From: Deltaproteobacteria bacterium
GTDB taxonomy: Bacteria > Desulfobacterota > Desulfomonilia > UBA1062
Assembly: GCA_018433775.1 (NCBI GenBank)
Contig: JAHDQN010000007.1
Span: forward strand, 1-64,000
Direction of reading: 5' to 3'
Length of the DNA stretch: 64,000 nucleotides
Shown piece after piece: positions 54,637-62,688 of the stretch. Below the pieces are notes generated by a model. That model was not told the origin of the DNA and ran no database searches. It worked only from the letters and a program-made list of their open reading frames with translations. The translations under genes were made by a program, and so were the position numbers. Positions within the stretch are counted from its first letter, which is position 1. Each line of letters begins with the position of its first letter.

Positions 54637-55734
54637 ATGCGCATTGTCGAAGCCATAAACGTGATCAGGCGATATGCGGCCCACTACGGCAGGATCAAGG
54701 ACCTGTTCAGGGGGTTTGGCGACCCGGGCATGGATGGGGACGGCAACCACGCCAAGCCGGCCCTCACCCGGGTCATAGACTATCTCTACCTGTTCTTCGT
54801 GCTGGGGGTCCTGCCTTCGCACTATCACCTGTTCCGGTTCGATACCATGGAGAGAAGGAGGTTCAAGGAGTATATGGACGATCCCCACGCCCCCCTTTTA
54901 CGTCCGAGGTTGTGGAGCACCTTGTGGAAAAAGACCCACTACCTCCTGGTGCACGACAAGTATCTGTTCTCCTGCCTGTGCGAGCACCACGGGCTGCCCT
55001 GCCCGCGGTGCTACGGACTGGTGAAGCGCGACGCCCTGCCCGAGGCAAGGGTGTTTCTCAAGGATCTGATGCAGGAGAACGGTCTGGAAAGGGTAGTCAT
55101 AAAGCCGGTGCTGGGCCTGATGGGAAAGGGCATCCACTTTATATCCTTACAGGACGTGGATGCCCTGGAACGGATTGTCGCGCACGACGATGTGGATGAC
55201 GAAAACAGTGACTATCTCGTCCAGGAGGTCATCCGCCAGCACCCGGATCTTGGGTGGATCAACCCGCATTCTGTCAACTCGGTGAGAATCGTCACCTTTC
55301 TCACCCGGGACAACCGGGTGGAGATCGTCGCTGCCATGCTGCGCACGAGCTCGTCGACAAGCCCTATCGACAACTTCTCTGCCGGCGGCGTGGTGGTGGG
55401 CATCGACGTGGAAACCGGGAGGCTGAAGCGCGAGGGCCTGATCACGATTCCTCGGGGCAGGATGCTGACCAGGCATCCCGTGACCGGCACGGAGTTTTCC
55501 GGGTTTCAGCTGCCGCATTGGGACGAGCTGAAAAAGATCGTGGTGCAGGCCCAGCGGGTGTTCCACTACATCAAGTCCATTGGCTGGGACATTGCGTTCA
55601 CCCTTGAAGGGCCCGTGATCATCGAGGCAAACCAGGAGTGGGGCACCGCCGGCCTCCAGGCGGCGAACGGCGGCCTGCTCACGCCGAAAAACCGTGAACT
55701 CTTCGCCCAGTACGGGGTGTTGTTTCACGAATAA
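54637..55734 (+). CDS. Sugar-transfer-associated ATP-grasp protein
   Basis: The 365-residue product fits the ATPgrasp_ST family (PF14397), described next to glycan and sugar-transfer genes. ATP-binding segments are RVVIKPVLGLMGKGIHFISL, the LVQEVIRQHPDL strand, the NSVRIVTFLTRD segment and the metal-binding end GWDIAFTLEGPVIIEANQEWGTAG. An N-terminal helical part (1-110) precedes it. ATG 54637 follows AAGGA, and TTG 54628 is a near alternative. The longer open frame upstream is dominated by unlikely sequence. The acceptor and amino donor are unknown. It begins a run of ligase genes. Confidence 0.85.
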   Translation: MRIVEAINVIRRYAAHYGRIKDLFRGFGDPGMDGDGNHAKPALTRVIDYLYLFFVLGVLPSHYHLFRFDTMERRRFKEYMDDPHAPLLRPRLWSTLWKKTHYLLVHDKYLFSCLCEHHGLPCPRCYGLVKRDALPEARVFLKDLMQENGLERVVIKPVLGLMGKGIHFISLQDVDALERIVAHDDVDDENSDYLVQEVIRQHPDLGWINPHSVNSVRIVTFLTRDNRVEIVAAMLRTSSSTSPIDNFSAGGVVVGIDVETGRLKREGLITIPRGRMLTRHPVTGTEFSGFQLPHWDELKKIVVQAQRVFHYIKSIGWDIAFTLEGPVIIEANQEWGTAGLQAANGGLLTPKNRELFAQYGVLFHE

Positions 55735-55769
55735 GCAAGAGACGCGGAGCACCCGCCGCGGTCATTTTG

Positions 55770-56900
55770 ATGGAAAGGTGGTTTTTAGAGACAATGGCAC
55801 GCATCATCGATTCAACGGGCCTCGTGCTGTTCCGGAACGGCCGGAGGCTCAAGAACAGGCTGAGCGCGGTCGTCCGGCCCGGGAACAAGCCCGACACGAC
55901 CGGGCTCGAATACTCGTACTACCTGCACGAGGCTCACGGTATGGGCATACAGGCCCGCATTCTCGACAACAACATACTCCAGCTCAGAAAGAACGGTTTG
56001 GTGCAGAACATCTTCCATGCCTTCACCGACCTCGACGGCGAGGCCTCGCTCATGATAGCGGGAGACAAGATATTCTGCAACTCCCTGCTCAGGAGGCAGG
56101 GCATCCCGGTGCCTGATCACGCGGTCCTCAGGAGCGGCGACTACCGGGGGGCGGCGGAGTTTCAGCGGGAGTGCGGCGCTCCGGTCGTGATCAAGCCCGC
56201 GAAGAACACCGGCGACAGCAGGGGCGTGTGCATCGACCCGGCCACGCCCTTTGCCCTGTGGCGCGCGGTCAACCATGCCGGCATGTTCGGCCGGGAGATC
56301 CTGGTGGAAAAGTTCTGCGAGGGCACGAACTACCGGTTGCTCTTCTGCCGGGGATCGTTTCTGGCTGCAAGCTCACGCGATCCGGCCCGGGTGATCGGCG
56401 ACGGCGCCCATACCGTACGCGGCCTGATAGATCTGGCCAATGCGGGCCGGTTGGAAAACGGGCGCCTGATGAAATATGACCCGAAGACCCGGCCCATCCT
56501 CTATAAGATCCCGGTCACCAAAGACCTGGCCGGCGTGCTGAAAAGGCAGGGCCTCACCCTGGACTCGGTCCCGCTCAAGGGTGAGGAGGTCCGCGTGCAG
56601 GATATCTGCCACTGGCTCTATGGCGGATCATACCACGATGTGACCGACGAGGTGTCGCCCGACTTCATCGCGCTGGGAAAAAAGGTGGTGGACCTTCTCG
56701 GCATCAAGCTGGCAGGCATCGACCTCATTGCCCGGGATATCCGCACCGCCCTTCCCGGGACCTATGTGATCAACGAGGTGAACACCTCGCCCGGCATCCT
56801 GGTGCACTACGAGGTGCAGAACCGGCACAAGGTACGCCCGGTGGTCCGGGAGATCATCAGGGCCATGTTCCCTGCCGAATCGTTTTCCTCTTCGACATGA
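55770..56900 (+). CDS. ATP-grasp ligase resembling the cyanophycin synthetase/GshAB ATP-grasp domain
   Basis: The 376 residues correspond to the ATP-grasp part of cyanophycin synthetase (CphA) and GshAB-type enzymes, without the Mur-ligase half. Clear similarities are GIQARILDNNILQLRKNG, the DKIFCNSLLRRQGIPVPDHAVL segment, VVIKPAKNTGDSRGVCI and EGTNYRLLFCRGSFLAASS. PARVIGDGAHTVRGLIDLAN and the end YVINEVNTSPGILVH also match. It should form an amide between a carboxylate and an amino acid. The start is uncertain: ATG 55770, or ATG 55794 with GGAAAGG upstream. The next gene follows after 30 bases with a strong ribosome site. Confidence 0.85.
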   Translation: MERWFLETMARIIDSTGLVLFRNGRRLKNRLSAVVRPGNKPDTTGLEYSYYLHEAHGMGIQARILDNNILQLRKNGLVQNIFHAFTDLDGEASLMIAGDKIFCNSLLRRQGIPVPDHAVLRSGDYRGAAEFQRECGAPVVIKPAKNTGDSRGVCIDPATPFALWRAVNHAGMFGREILVEKFCEGTNYRLLFCRGSFLAASSRDPARVIGDGAHTVRGLIDLANAGRLENGRLMKYDPKTRPILYKIPVTKDLAGVLKRQGLTLDSVPLKGEEVRVQDICHWLYGGSYHDVTDEVSPDFIALGKKVVDLLGIKLAGIDLIARDIRTALPGTYVINEVNTSPGILVHYEVQNRHKVRPVVREIIRAMFPAESFSSST

Positions 56901-56930
56901 TCTTCCACAGAGAAAAAGGAGGTTCTCGTG

Positions 56931-57602
56931 ATGAACATCAATCTCAGCTGGTACCGGAAGCATGTTTTCTCCATTTCCATGGTGAATATGATCAAGTTCC
57001 CCGACTTGAGGATATGCCCGCAGATCACATCGACAGGCGATGTCGAGGTTTTCCTCCTGAGCAAAGGGGACATCCCCTCCCTCATGGATCTTCACGACAC
57101 GAAGTGCATTGCATGGAACCATGCCTTTACCGCCCAAGAGGCCGAGGAGAGGCTCGCGTCAGGGCAGATATGCTCCTGCGCCCGGGTCGGGGGGCGCATG
57201 GCCGGTTTTGTCTGGTTTGCACCCCGCAGCATCTACTCGCCCGATCTGCGCTGCACCTTCGAGCTCGACAGCACGAGCGTGGTCATCCACAACGGCTTCG
57301 TTGACCCCGCGTACCGCGGGATGAAGGTGGGCCCTCAGATGATCGGGATATCCTTCCGGAGGCTGGCCGAGACCGGATACAAAACCGTGTACGGCTATCC
57401 CCGGGTCACGAACCGGGCCTCGAAGAAGGCCATGGGCCATCACGGGTTCGTCACCTTCGGAAGCATCGTCTACGGGTATGTGCTGGGGTATTACTATTTC
57501 CTTCCCTTTCTGAACAAAGAGCAGGGCATACATCTGCGGCTCGAGGTCAGTCCATGGCACCGCTGGAGGACATTTGCCCGGAAAAGAGGTCTTGTTGCAT
57601 GA
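56931..57602 (+). CDS. GNAT-like protein with degenerate CoA loop (paralogue 1)
   Basis: The 223-residue product has a GNAT-type layout and is a clear paralogue of the next gene. Shared features are the start (NLSWYRKHVFS against NYRWYVKHAFS), the LMDLHDTKCIAWNHAFTAQEA region, AGFVWFAPRSIYSPDL and the end LEVSPWHRWR. The CoA-binding loop reads DPAYRGMKVGPQMIG, so only one glycine of R-x-x-G-x-G is kept. A conserved tail YGYVLGYYYFLPFL is hydrophobic. It has an AGGAGG site eight bases from the ATG. Such proteins may add an aminoacyl or acyl group, but the substrate is unknown. Confidence 0.75.
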   Translation: MNINLSWYRKHVFSISMVNMIKFPDLRICPQITSTGDVEVFLLSKGDIPSLMDLHDTKCIAWNHAFTAQEAEERLASGQICSCARVGGRMAGFVWFAPRSIYSPDLRCTFELDSTSVVIHNGFVDPAYRGMKVGPQMIGISFRRLAETGYKTVYGYPRVTNRASKKAMGHHGFVTFGSIVYGYVLGYYYFLPFLNKEQGIHLRLEVSPWHRWRTFARKRGLVA

Positions 57603-58282
57603 GTGTAAACTATCGGTGGTATGTGAAACATGCATTCAGTCTGCAGGCGGTCGATGTCATCAGGAAATCCGGACTCGCCTCCTCTCCGGGGATGCCGGGG
57701 ATCGACGGGTACGAGGTGCGCCCCCTCGATGAGGCGGAGATTCCACAACTCATGGAGTTCCACGACAGCCGGTGCGTCCGGTGGTCGAACGTCTTCACCC
57801 GGGAGGAGGTCGGCACCCGGCTCGCCGCGGGTCACCCGTGCTTCTGTGTGTGGTGCCGCGAGGATCTGGCGGGTTTTGTCTGGTTCGCTCCCTGCTCGAT
57901 CTTCTCGCCCGACCTGCACTGTGAGTTCACGATGGAAGGCGGGAGCGTCATGATCTACAACGGCTTTGTCGAGCCTGAGCACCGCGGCAGAAGCGTGTTT
58001 CCCCTGCTGATGGACGAATCGTTCCGCGCGCTGGCAAAGCTCGGCTACACCCGGGTGTACGGATTCGTCCGCCACCGGAATTTCCCGTCGAAGCGCGCGC
58101 TGGCAAAGCACCGCTTTCAGACCTTTGGCATCGTGCTCTATGGCTTCGTGGTGGGATGTTACTTCTTCCTGCCCTTGATCAGGCAAAGCGCGGGTGTACG
58201 GGTAAGGCTCTGCTCCAGCCCCTGGCACCGGTGGCAGGCGTTCTTCCACAAAAGGCTGTTCAGGGAAGAACCGGTTCAATGA
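57599..58282 (+). CDS. GNAT-like protein with degenerate CoA loop (paralogue 2)
   Basis: The 227-residue tandem paralogue of the previous gene starts at ATG 57599, overlapping its stop as ATGA. Its loop EPEHRGRSVFPLLMDES has lost both glycines of the acetyl-CoA motif, so classical acetyl transfer is doubtful. The remaining core AGFVWFAPCSIFSPDLHCEF, GFVRHRNFPSKRALAKHRF and the end CSSPWHRWQAFFHKRL parallel paralogue 1. The pair probably arose by tandem duplication. It overlaps the next ATP-grasp gene by four bases, implying one polycistron. Confidence 0.75.
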   Translation: MSVNYRWYVKHAFSLQAVDVIRKSGLASSPGMPGIDGYEVRPLDEAEIPQLMEFHDSRCVRWSNVFTREEVGTRLAAGHPCFCVWCREDLAGFVWFAPCSIFSPDLHCEFTMEGGSVMIYNGFVEPEHRGRSVFPLLMDESFRALAKLGYTRVYGFVRHRNFPSKRALAKHRFQTFGIVLYGFVVGCYFFLPLIRQSAGVRVRLCSSPWHRWQAFFHKRLFREEPVQ

Positions 58283-59661
58283 CGGCGCAGATGCCTGGAT
58301 CCTCCCTCGCGTCCGCTTCAAAGGGCCTGGAAGGTGGAGTCACATTCCCTGCTGCATGCGCCGGAGCCGGGGTTGGGGCCGGTCATGGGACCAGCGCCAT
58401 CGATCGCCTGGATCGCCTGGTCGCCGGGCTCTGCGCCCGGCAGGCATCCGTTTCCGTCGTGCTGGGCGGCCACGGCCTGGGCCTGATCCGGAGCCTTGGC
58501 GAAAAAGGTGTCCGGAGCATCGTGATCGACGACGGGCCGGTGAGTGTGCGCGACTTTTCGCGCTACTGCCGCAGGATCACGGTGGCCGACATATCCACGG
58601 CCCCGGACAGGCTGTGCGAGATCCTGCGGTCCCTGAGCACCCTGGCCCGGCGCTATTCCGGCAGACCGCCGATCATCTTTCCCACCACAGACGCGGTCCT
58701 GAACTATATCGTCGGCCGGTACGACGAGATCGAGGAGCTGGCTGTCATTGTCTCCCCATCGCGCGAGGCCCTGATGCTCACCCTCGACAAGGCCGCCTTT
58801 TACCGGCGGCTCACCGGCCGCGGCTTTCCGTGCCCGAGGACCGTTTTCCCCTCGGCCGGCCCGCTGCCCGGCGACGTGGACATCGGAGGCATTTCCTTCC
58901 CCTGCATCGTCAAACCGTCCCTGACCTTTCTGCTCGAACAGGCCGAGGGCAGAAAGCTCTTTGTCGCGGGCAGCCCCGAAGAGCTGCAGGTCTGCTGCCG
59001 TGACCTGTCGGAGAGGGGCATGAGATATGTGGTCCAGGAGATCGTGCCGGGCAGGGACGAAGACCAGTATTCACTGGCGGGATACTGCGGGCGGGGAGGC
59101 GAGATCGTGGGCTATGTCATGACCAACAAGCTCAGGCAGAGCCATTTCGGCGCGGGGACCTTTGTTTCCGGTGCCCATGTTCCCCCGCTGCTCGCGCTGG
59201 GCCGCAGGCTCCTGAAAGACCTGGATTACCGGGGCATATTCGAGATCGAGTTCAGAAGAGACGAGCGCGACGGCACCTACCGGATCATCGAGCTCAACCC
59301 CCGCTGCTGGTCACAGATCATGCTCGCCACCCGCATGGGGGTGAACGCGGCATACCATGCATACCAGGACCTTGTTGGAACGCTATCAGGCGGGGAGCGG
59401 CAGGCGCCCCGTGACGCAAAAAAATACTGGATCGACCTCGAGCGTGATCTGGGCAACCTGAAGCGGAAATGGAAGCAAGGCGACTACTCGCTCAGAGATG
59501 TGCTCTCCGTGATGTCGACCATCCCTATCATCGAGCCCTTCAACCTGCGCGACCCCGGGCCGGGCTTGTGGTATCTGAAGCGAAAGATCGGACGCAGGCT
59601 CGCGAAGAGGCACGCACAGGCGGTTTTCGCCGGTAAGGCGGCAGGCCCCCTGCCTGACTGA
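58279..59661 (+). CDS. ATP-grasp protein of D-aspartate ligase/PylC-like type
   Basis: The 460-residue product has a pre-ATP-grasp Rossmann part (VSVVLGGHGLGLIRSLGEKGVRSIVIDD, from about 58), followed by PIIFPTTDAVLNYIV and the ATP-grasp core: DKAAFYRRLTGRGFPCPRT, FPCIVKPSL, VQEIVPGRDEDQYSLAGYC and IFEIEFRRDERDGTYRIIELNPRCW. It resembles carbamoyl-phosphate-synthetase-like ligases such as D-aspartate ligase. The first 55 residues are low in conservation. The start overlaps the preceding stop (ATGA). It is the fourth ATP-grasp gene of the locus; all four differ in subtype. Confidence 0.83.
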   Translation: MTAQMPGSSLASASKGLEGGVTFPAACAGAGVGAGHGTSAIDRLDRLVAGLCARQASVSVVLGGHGLGLIRSLGEKGVRSIVIDDGPVSVRDFSRYCRRITVADISTAPDRLCEILRSLSTLARRYSGRPPIIFPTTDAVLNYIVGRYDEIEELAVIVSPSREALMLTLDKAAFYRRLTGRGFPCPRTVFPSAGPLPGDVDIGGISFPCIVKPSLTFLLEQAEGRKLFVAGSPEELQVCCRDLSERGMRYVVQEIVPGRDEDQYSLAGYCGRGGEIVGYVMTNKLRQSHFGAGTFVSGAHVPPLLALGRRLLKDLDYRGIFEIEFRRDERDGTYRIIELNPRCWSQIMLATRMGVNAAYHAYQDLVGTLSGGERQAPRDAKKYWIDLERDLGNLKRKWKQGDYSLRDVLSVMSTIPIIEPFNLRDPGPGLWYLKRKIGRRLAKRHAQAVFAGKAAGPLPD

Positions 59662-59758
59662 CAGTCCCCCTGCACGCGGCTGATCCATGTCTTGTTTTCA
59701 TTGGAATACCGGCAATATCCCGCGAGCCGGGAACCCCCGGACAGGGAAGGAGAGGAAT

Positions 59759-61561
59759 ATGTCCCAGGCACAGGAGTTCATCGCGGCTATCTATCCCCAC
59801 ATCATGCGCCACGGCTGGCGCGAGGGACTCCGGCATCATTACCGCACGCTGCAGCGTGATACGGCATACGCGCCGGGCGGATTCACCCCTGCCTGGTTCA
59901 CCCCCAGGCAGGGCGTGTGGAAGCTGCTGCTGCCCGGGGATTTCGCGACCGACCTGTTCATCGCAGATGCATCGCTCGGGGCGATTCCCATCGATCTTTC
60001 AAAGAGCTACTCACGGGTGATCGTCTACTCGTGGTACGAGAGATCCGCGGACCTGGTGAGAAAAAGGGCTCAGGAGGCGGGCGCATCCAACGTGCATGTC
60101 TGCGACCGCGCCGATGCAGGGGAGCTGGCAAGGCTCGGCTGTTGCATCGGCATCAGTCTCATGGTCGTCACCCGCGACCTCGTCTCCGCCCTGGGCGGGC
60201 AGGGCGTGGAGAACGGACTTGCCCGGATTCTCGACTGCGTGAGCGGATTCAGCACCGGGACCTGGACAAATGTCTTCGTTTTTCCGAACCGGCACGGAAA
60301 GATTTTCTCCGGGTGTTTTCCGCATTATTGCAGCCGGGCGGGCATGACCGCCGCGGATCTGAAAAAAACCGGCGCGCCGCACGGGCTTGAATACGCAGGG
60401 ACGCACCGCCTCAGGGGATATCCGGAGAACATGGTTGAGGTCGGCATGAAAGGCTTCAGGGCTTGGCCGGGCTCCGATCGATTCCCGGCTGAGGGCTTGA
60501 ATCTCCGTCCCGGCGGCATCACCAGGGCTCTGAGGAGCCGCGTATTCTTCTCTCAGTCGCAGGCCCTGGTCCTGCAGAGAGGAGAGAAGCGCCCGACCTG
60601 GCTCCACGGCTTCCTGTCCCATCTCCAGGCCCATGGATGCGGCCGGCCGGCCGTGAGGAGGTGCCTCGCGGGCAAGCCCAACACGGTTCTCCTGGAGTTA
60701 GTGCAGGAAACGGGCCGTTCCGCAGTCTGCAGGATGCCCCTGGGAAAGGGGGAGATCACCGACGACCGGGCCGAGAACAATTACACGGCGCTCCAGAGGC
60801 TCGAATCGTGCGGTGAGCTCTCGAGGCTCGTTCCCCGGCCTGTGTGCCGCGGCACCTACCAGGGGCAGAAGTATTACGTGGAGACCTTTCTCGACGGAGA
60901 AAAGCGCATGCTCGTCTCTGAGAACCACGCCAGGGTCTTTGAGATGGTCCGTCCGGCACTGCTCTGGCTCCATCTCGACGCCGGCAGAGACATGCATATC
61001 GACGGGCAGGTGTTCAGGAGTCTGGCGGGCGAGGGGATCTCCATGCTGAAGAGATACGCGCGCGACAGAGAGGACGTAAGGAGAATCCAGGAGCTCGACC
61101 GCATGCTCAAAGACATCCTGCTCGACACTCAAGACCGGCTGCCCCAGATCCACGGCGATTTCAAGCTGGAAAACATGCTCTTCGGCAGCCACCGGCTCGA
61201 GGGAATCGTCGACTGGGACCTCTCCTCGGCCTTTGGGCCGCCCTATCTGGACCTGCTGTATTTCTACGCCTATTCGTTCCACCACAGCCCGTTCTCCAAC
61301 GGCAGGGGCATCATGGACTTCGTCCTCAAACGGTTGCTGCGCCCGGACCCCGGGCCCGTGCTGCAGAACTGGCTGGAGGATTATTCATCGTCTCTCGGCA
61401 TCTCACCAATGTGGGAGGAGATATCCGGAATCCTGTTCTGGCTGCACTATGTCACCCGGATCATGGGCACGGCGCTGCCCGCGTATGATTCAAAAGCCTA
61501 TCGGGAGAACGTCAGGGTTCCGCTTGCGGTCATCTCGGAGAAGATGAGGCGGTTTGCGTGA
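59759..61561 (+). CDS. Two-domain protein with APH/choline-kinase-like C-terminal domain
   Basis: The 600 residues split into two parts. Residues 1-300 look like a Rossmann-type, methyltransferase-like domain (ATDLFIADASLGAIPIDLS, VIVYSWYERSADLVRKRA) but lack a glycine-rich SAM motif, so activity is doubtful. Residues 310-600 are an aminoglycoside-phosphotransferase-like kinase. The catalytic loop is HGDFKLEN at 465-472 (Asp467, Asn472), and the metal site VDWD has Asp485 and Asp487. It may phosphorylate a sugar, alcohol or aminoacyl moiety of the glycan. ATG 59759 follows GGAGAGG. It overlaps the next gene by four bases. Confidence 0.8.
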   Translation: MSQAQEFIAAIYPHIMRHGWREGLRHHYRTLQRDTAYAPGGFTPAWFTPRQGVWKLLLPGDFATDLFIADASLGAIPIDLSKSYSRVIVYSWYERSADLVRKRAQEAGASNVHVCDRADAGELARLGCCIGISLMVVTRDLVSALGGQGVENGLARILDCVSGFSTGTWTNVFVFPNRHGKIFSGCFPHYCSRAGMTAADLKKTGAPHGLEYAGTHRLRGYPENMVEVGMKGFRAWPGSDRFPAEGLNLRPGGITRALRSRVFFSQSQALVLQRGEKRPTWLHGFLSHLQAHGCGRPAVRRCLAGKPNTVLLELVQETGRSAVCRMPLGKGEITDDRAENNYTALQRLESCGELSRLVPRPVCRGTYQGQKYYVETFLDGEKRMLVSENHARVFEMVRPALLWLHLDAGRDMHIDGQVFRSLAGEGISMLKRYARDREDVRRIQELDRMLKDILLDTQDRLPQIHGDFKLENMLFGSHRLEGIVDWDLSSAFGPPYLDLLYFYAYSFHHSPFSNGRGIMDFVLKRLLRPDPGPVLQNWLEDYSSSLGISPMWEEISGILFWLHYVTRIMGTALPAYDSKAYRENVRVPLAVISEKMRRFA

Positions 61562-62577
61562 ACAAGAGGGCCCTGCTGTCGTCGCTGATGTGCCGGCCCG
61601 TGATGTATCCGGTCATGGCGGGGGTCTCGAACGGCCGGTGGGTGCGCATCCTCGCGTATCACCGGGTGCTCGACGTCGAGGAGCAAATCTACCCCTTCGA
61701 CTGCGAGCTGATCAGTTCCTCTGTCAGGGGCTTCGATCGCCAGATGGAGCACGTCTGCTCCCGCTACCGCGTGGTGACCTTTGCAGACCTGGAGGAGTAT
61801 GAGCGAAACAACGAGAGAATCCCGGACAACGCCCTGGTCATCACCTTTGACGACGGGTATGCCGACAACTACGAGCATGCCTTTCCCATTCTCGAGCGCT
61901 ACGGGCTCAAGGCGGTGTTCTTTCTCTCCACCGGCTATATCGGGACAGACACGCCCTTCTGGTTCGAGAGGCTCGCCTACCTGGTCAAAAAGGGGCTGGT
62001 CGACACCTCGCGGCTGGATCTGGGCGCCTGCGAGGACATTGCCGGCAAATGGCGCGACAGCAGGGGTATGCTGCCGCAGGAAAACCTCTATCACGTGATC
62101 GTCCGGCTGCCCAACCGTGAACGGCTGCGCCTGCTCAGGCAGGTCGAGGAAGGCATGCCCCCCCTGCCGGCGGGCGAAGCCGCCCTGGTGAGGCCGCTCA
62201 CCTGGGATCAGGTCAGGAAAATGGCGGAACACGGCATGGAGATGGGCTCGCACACCCGGAGCCATCTGATCCTGGGCAACGGATCGCCCGCAGAGGTGGC
62301 CCGGGAACTGGAGGCATCGAGGAGAATCATCGAAGAGCAGGTTTCTCGCCCGGTCCGTGCGATATCATACCCCATAGCGTCCTACGGCTTTGCCGTGAAC
62401 CCGCTGGTGATCAGGCTGGTGCAGCTTGCAGGCTACCGCTTCGGTGTCGGCTATACCTCGGGGCCGGTCAGGTCTCTCGCAAAGGAGCGCTACCAGCTCA
62501 AACGCCTGAAGATTGAACGATACGTGTCCTTCGACCGTTTCAGGGCAAAGCTCCTGTTCCCGGCCCTGTTCGCCTAA
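61558..62577 (+). CDS. Polysaccharide deacetylase (second copy)
   Basis: The 339-residue CE4 enzyme has motif 1 TFDDG at 96-100 (Asp98, Asp99), motif 2 HTRSH at 232-236 (His232, His236) and ISYPIASYG for motif 3. The opening RWVRILAYHRVLD is typical of EPS-locus members. It starts with GTG at 61558, overlapping the kinase-domain gene. It has no signal peptide and resembles the first deacetylase only in domain, not closely in sequence. The stop is followed immediately by the second palindromic repeat. Confidence 0.88.
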   Translation: MNKRALLSSLMCRPVMYPVMAGVSNGRWVRILAYHRVLDVEEQIYPFDCELISSSVRGFDRQMEHVCSRYRVVTFADLEEYERNNERIPDNALVITFDDGYADNYEHAFPILERYGLKAVFFLSTGYIGTDTPFWFERLAYLVKKGLVDTSRLDLGACEDIAGKWRDSRGMLPQENLYHVIVRLPNRERLRLLRQVEEGMPPLPAGEAALVRPLTWDQVRKMAEHGMEMGSHTRSHLILGNGSPAEVARELEASRRIIEEQVSRPVRAISYPIASYGFAVNPLVIRLVQLAGYRFGVGYTSGPVRSLAKERYQLKRLKIERYVSFDRFRAKLLFPALFA

Positions 62578-62581
62578 AGGC

Positions 62582-62674
62582 GGGGTCAGGTCTCAACATC
62601 TGACATCATAGGTCAGATCGGGGCAAGGTTGCAACATATGACACAGGGAATGTCAGATGTTGAGACCTGACCCC
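62582..62674. repeat. Palindromic repeat element, copy 2
   Basis: A perfect 24-bp inverted repeat (62582-62605 with 62651-62674) bounds a 45-base interior that also carries a degenerate internal copy (GGGGCAAGGTTGCAACATATGACA). The arm GGGGTCAGGTCTCAACAT is identical to that at 30290-30307. The element fills the gap between the deacetylase stop and the flippase start. It has no coding capacity. It could be a REP-like or MITE-like element mobilised by a transposase encoded elsewhere. Confidence 0.88.
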
Positions 62675-62688
62675 TTTGTATTGCAGGG

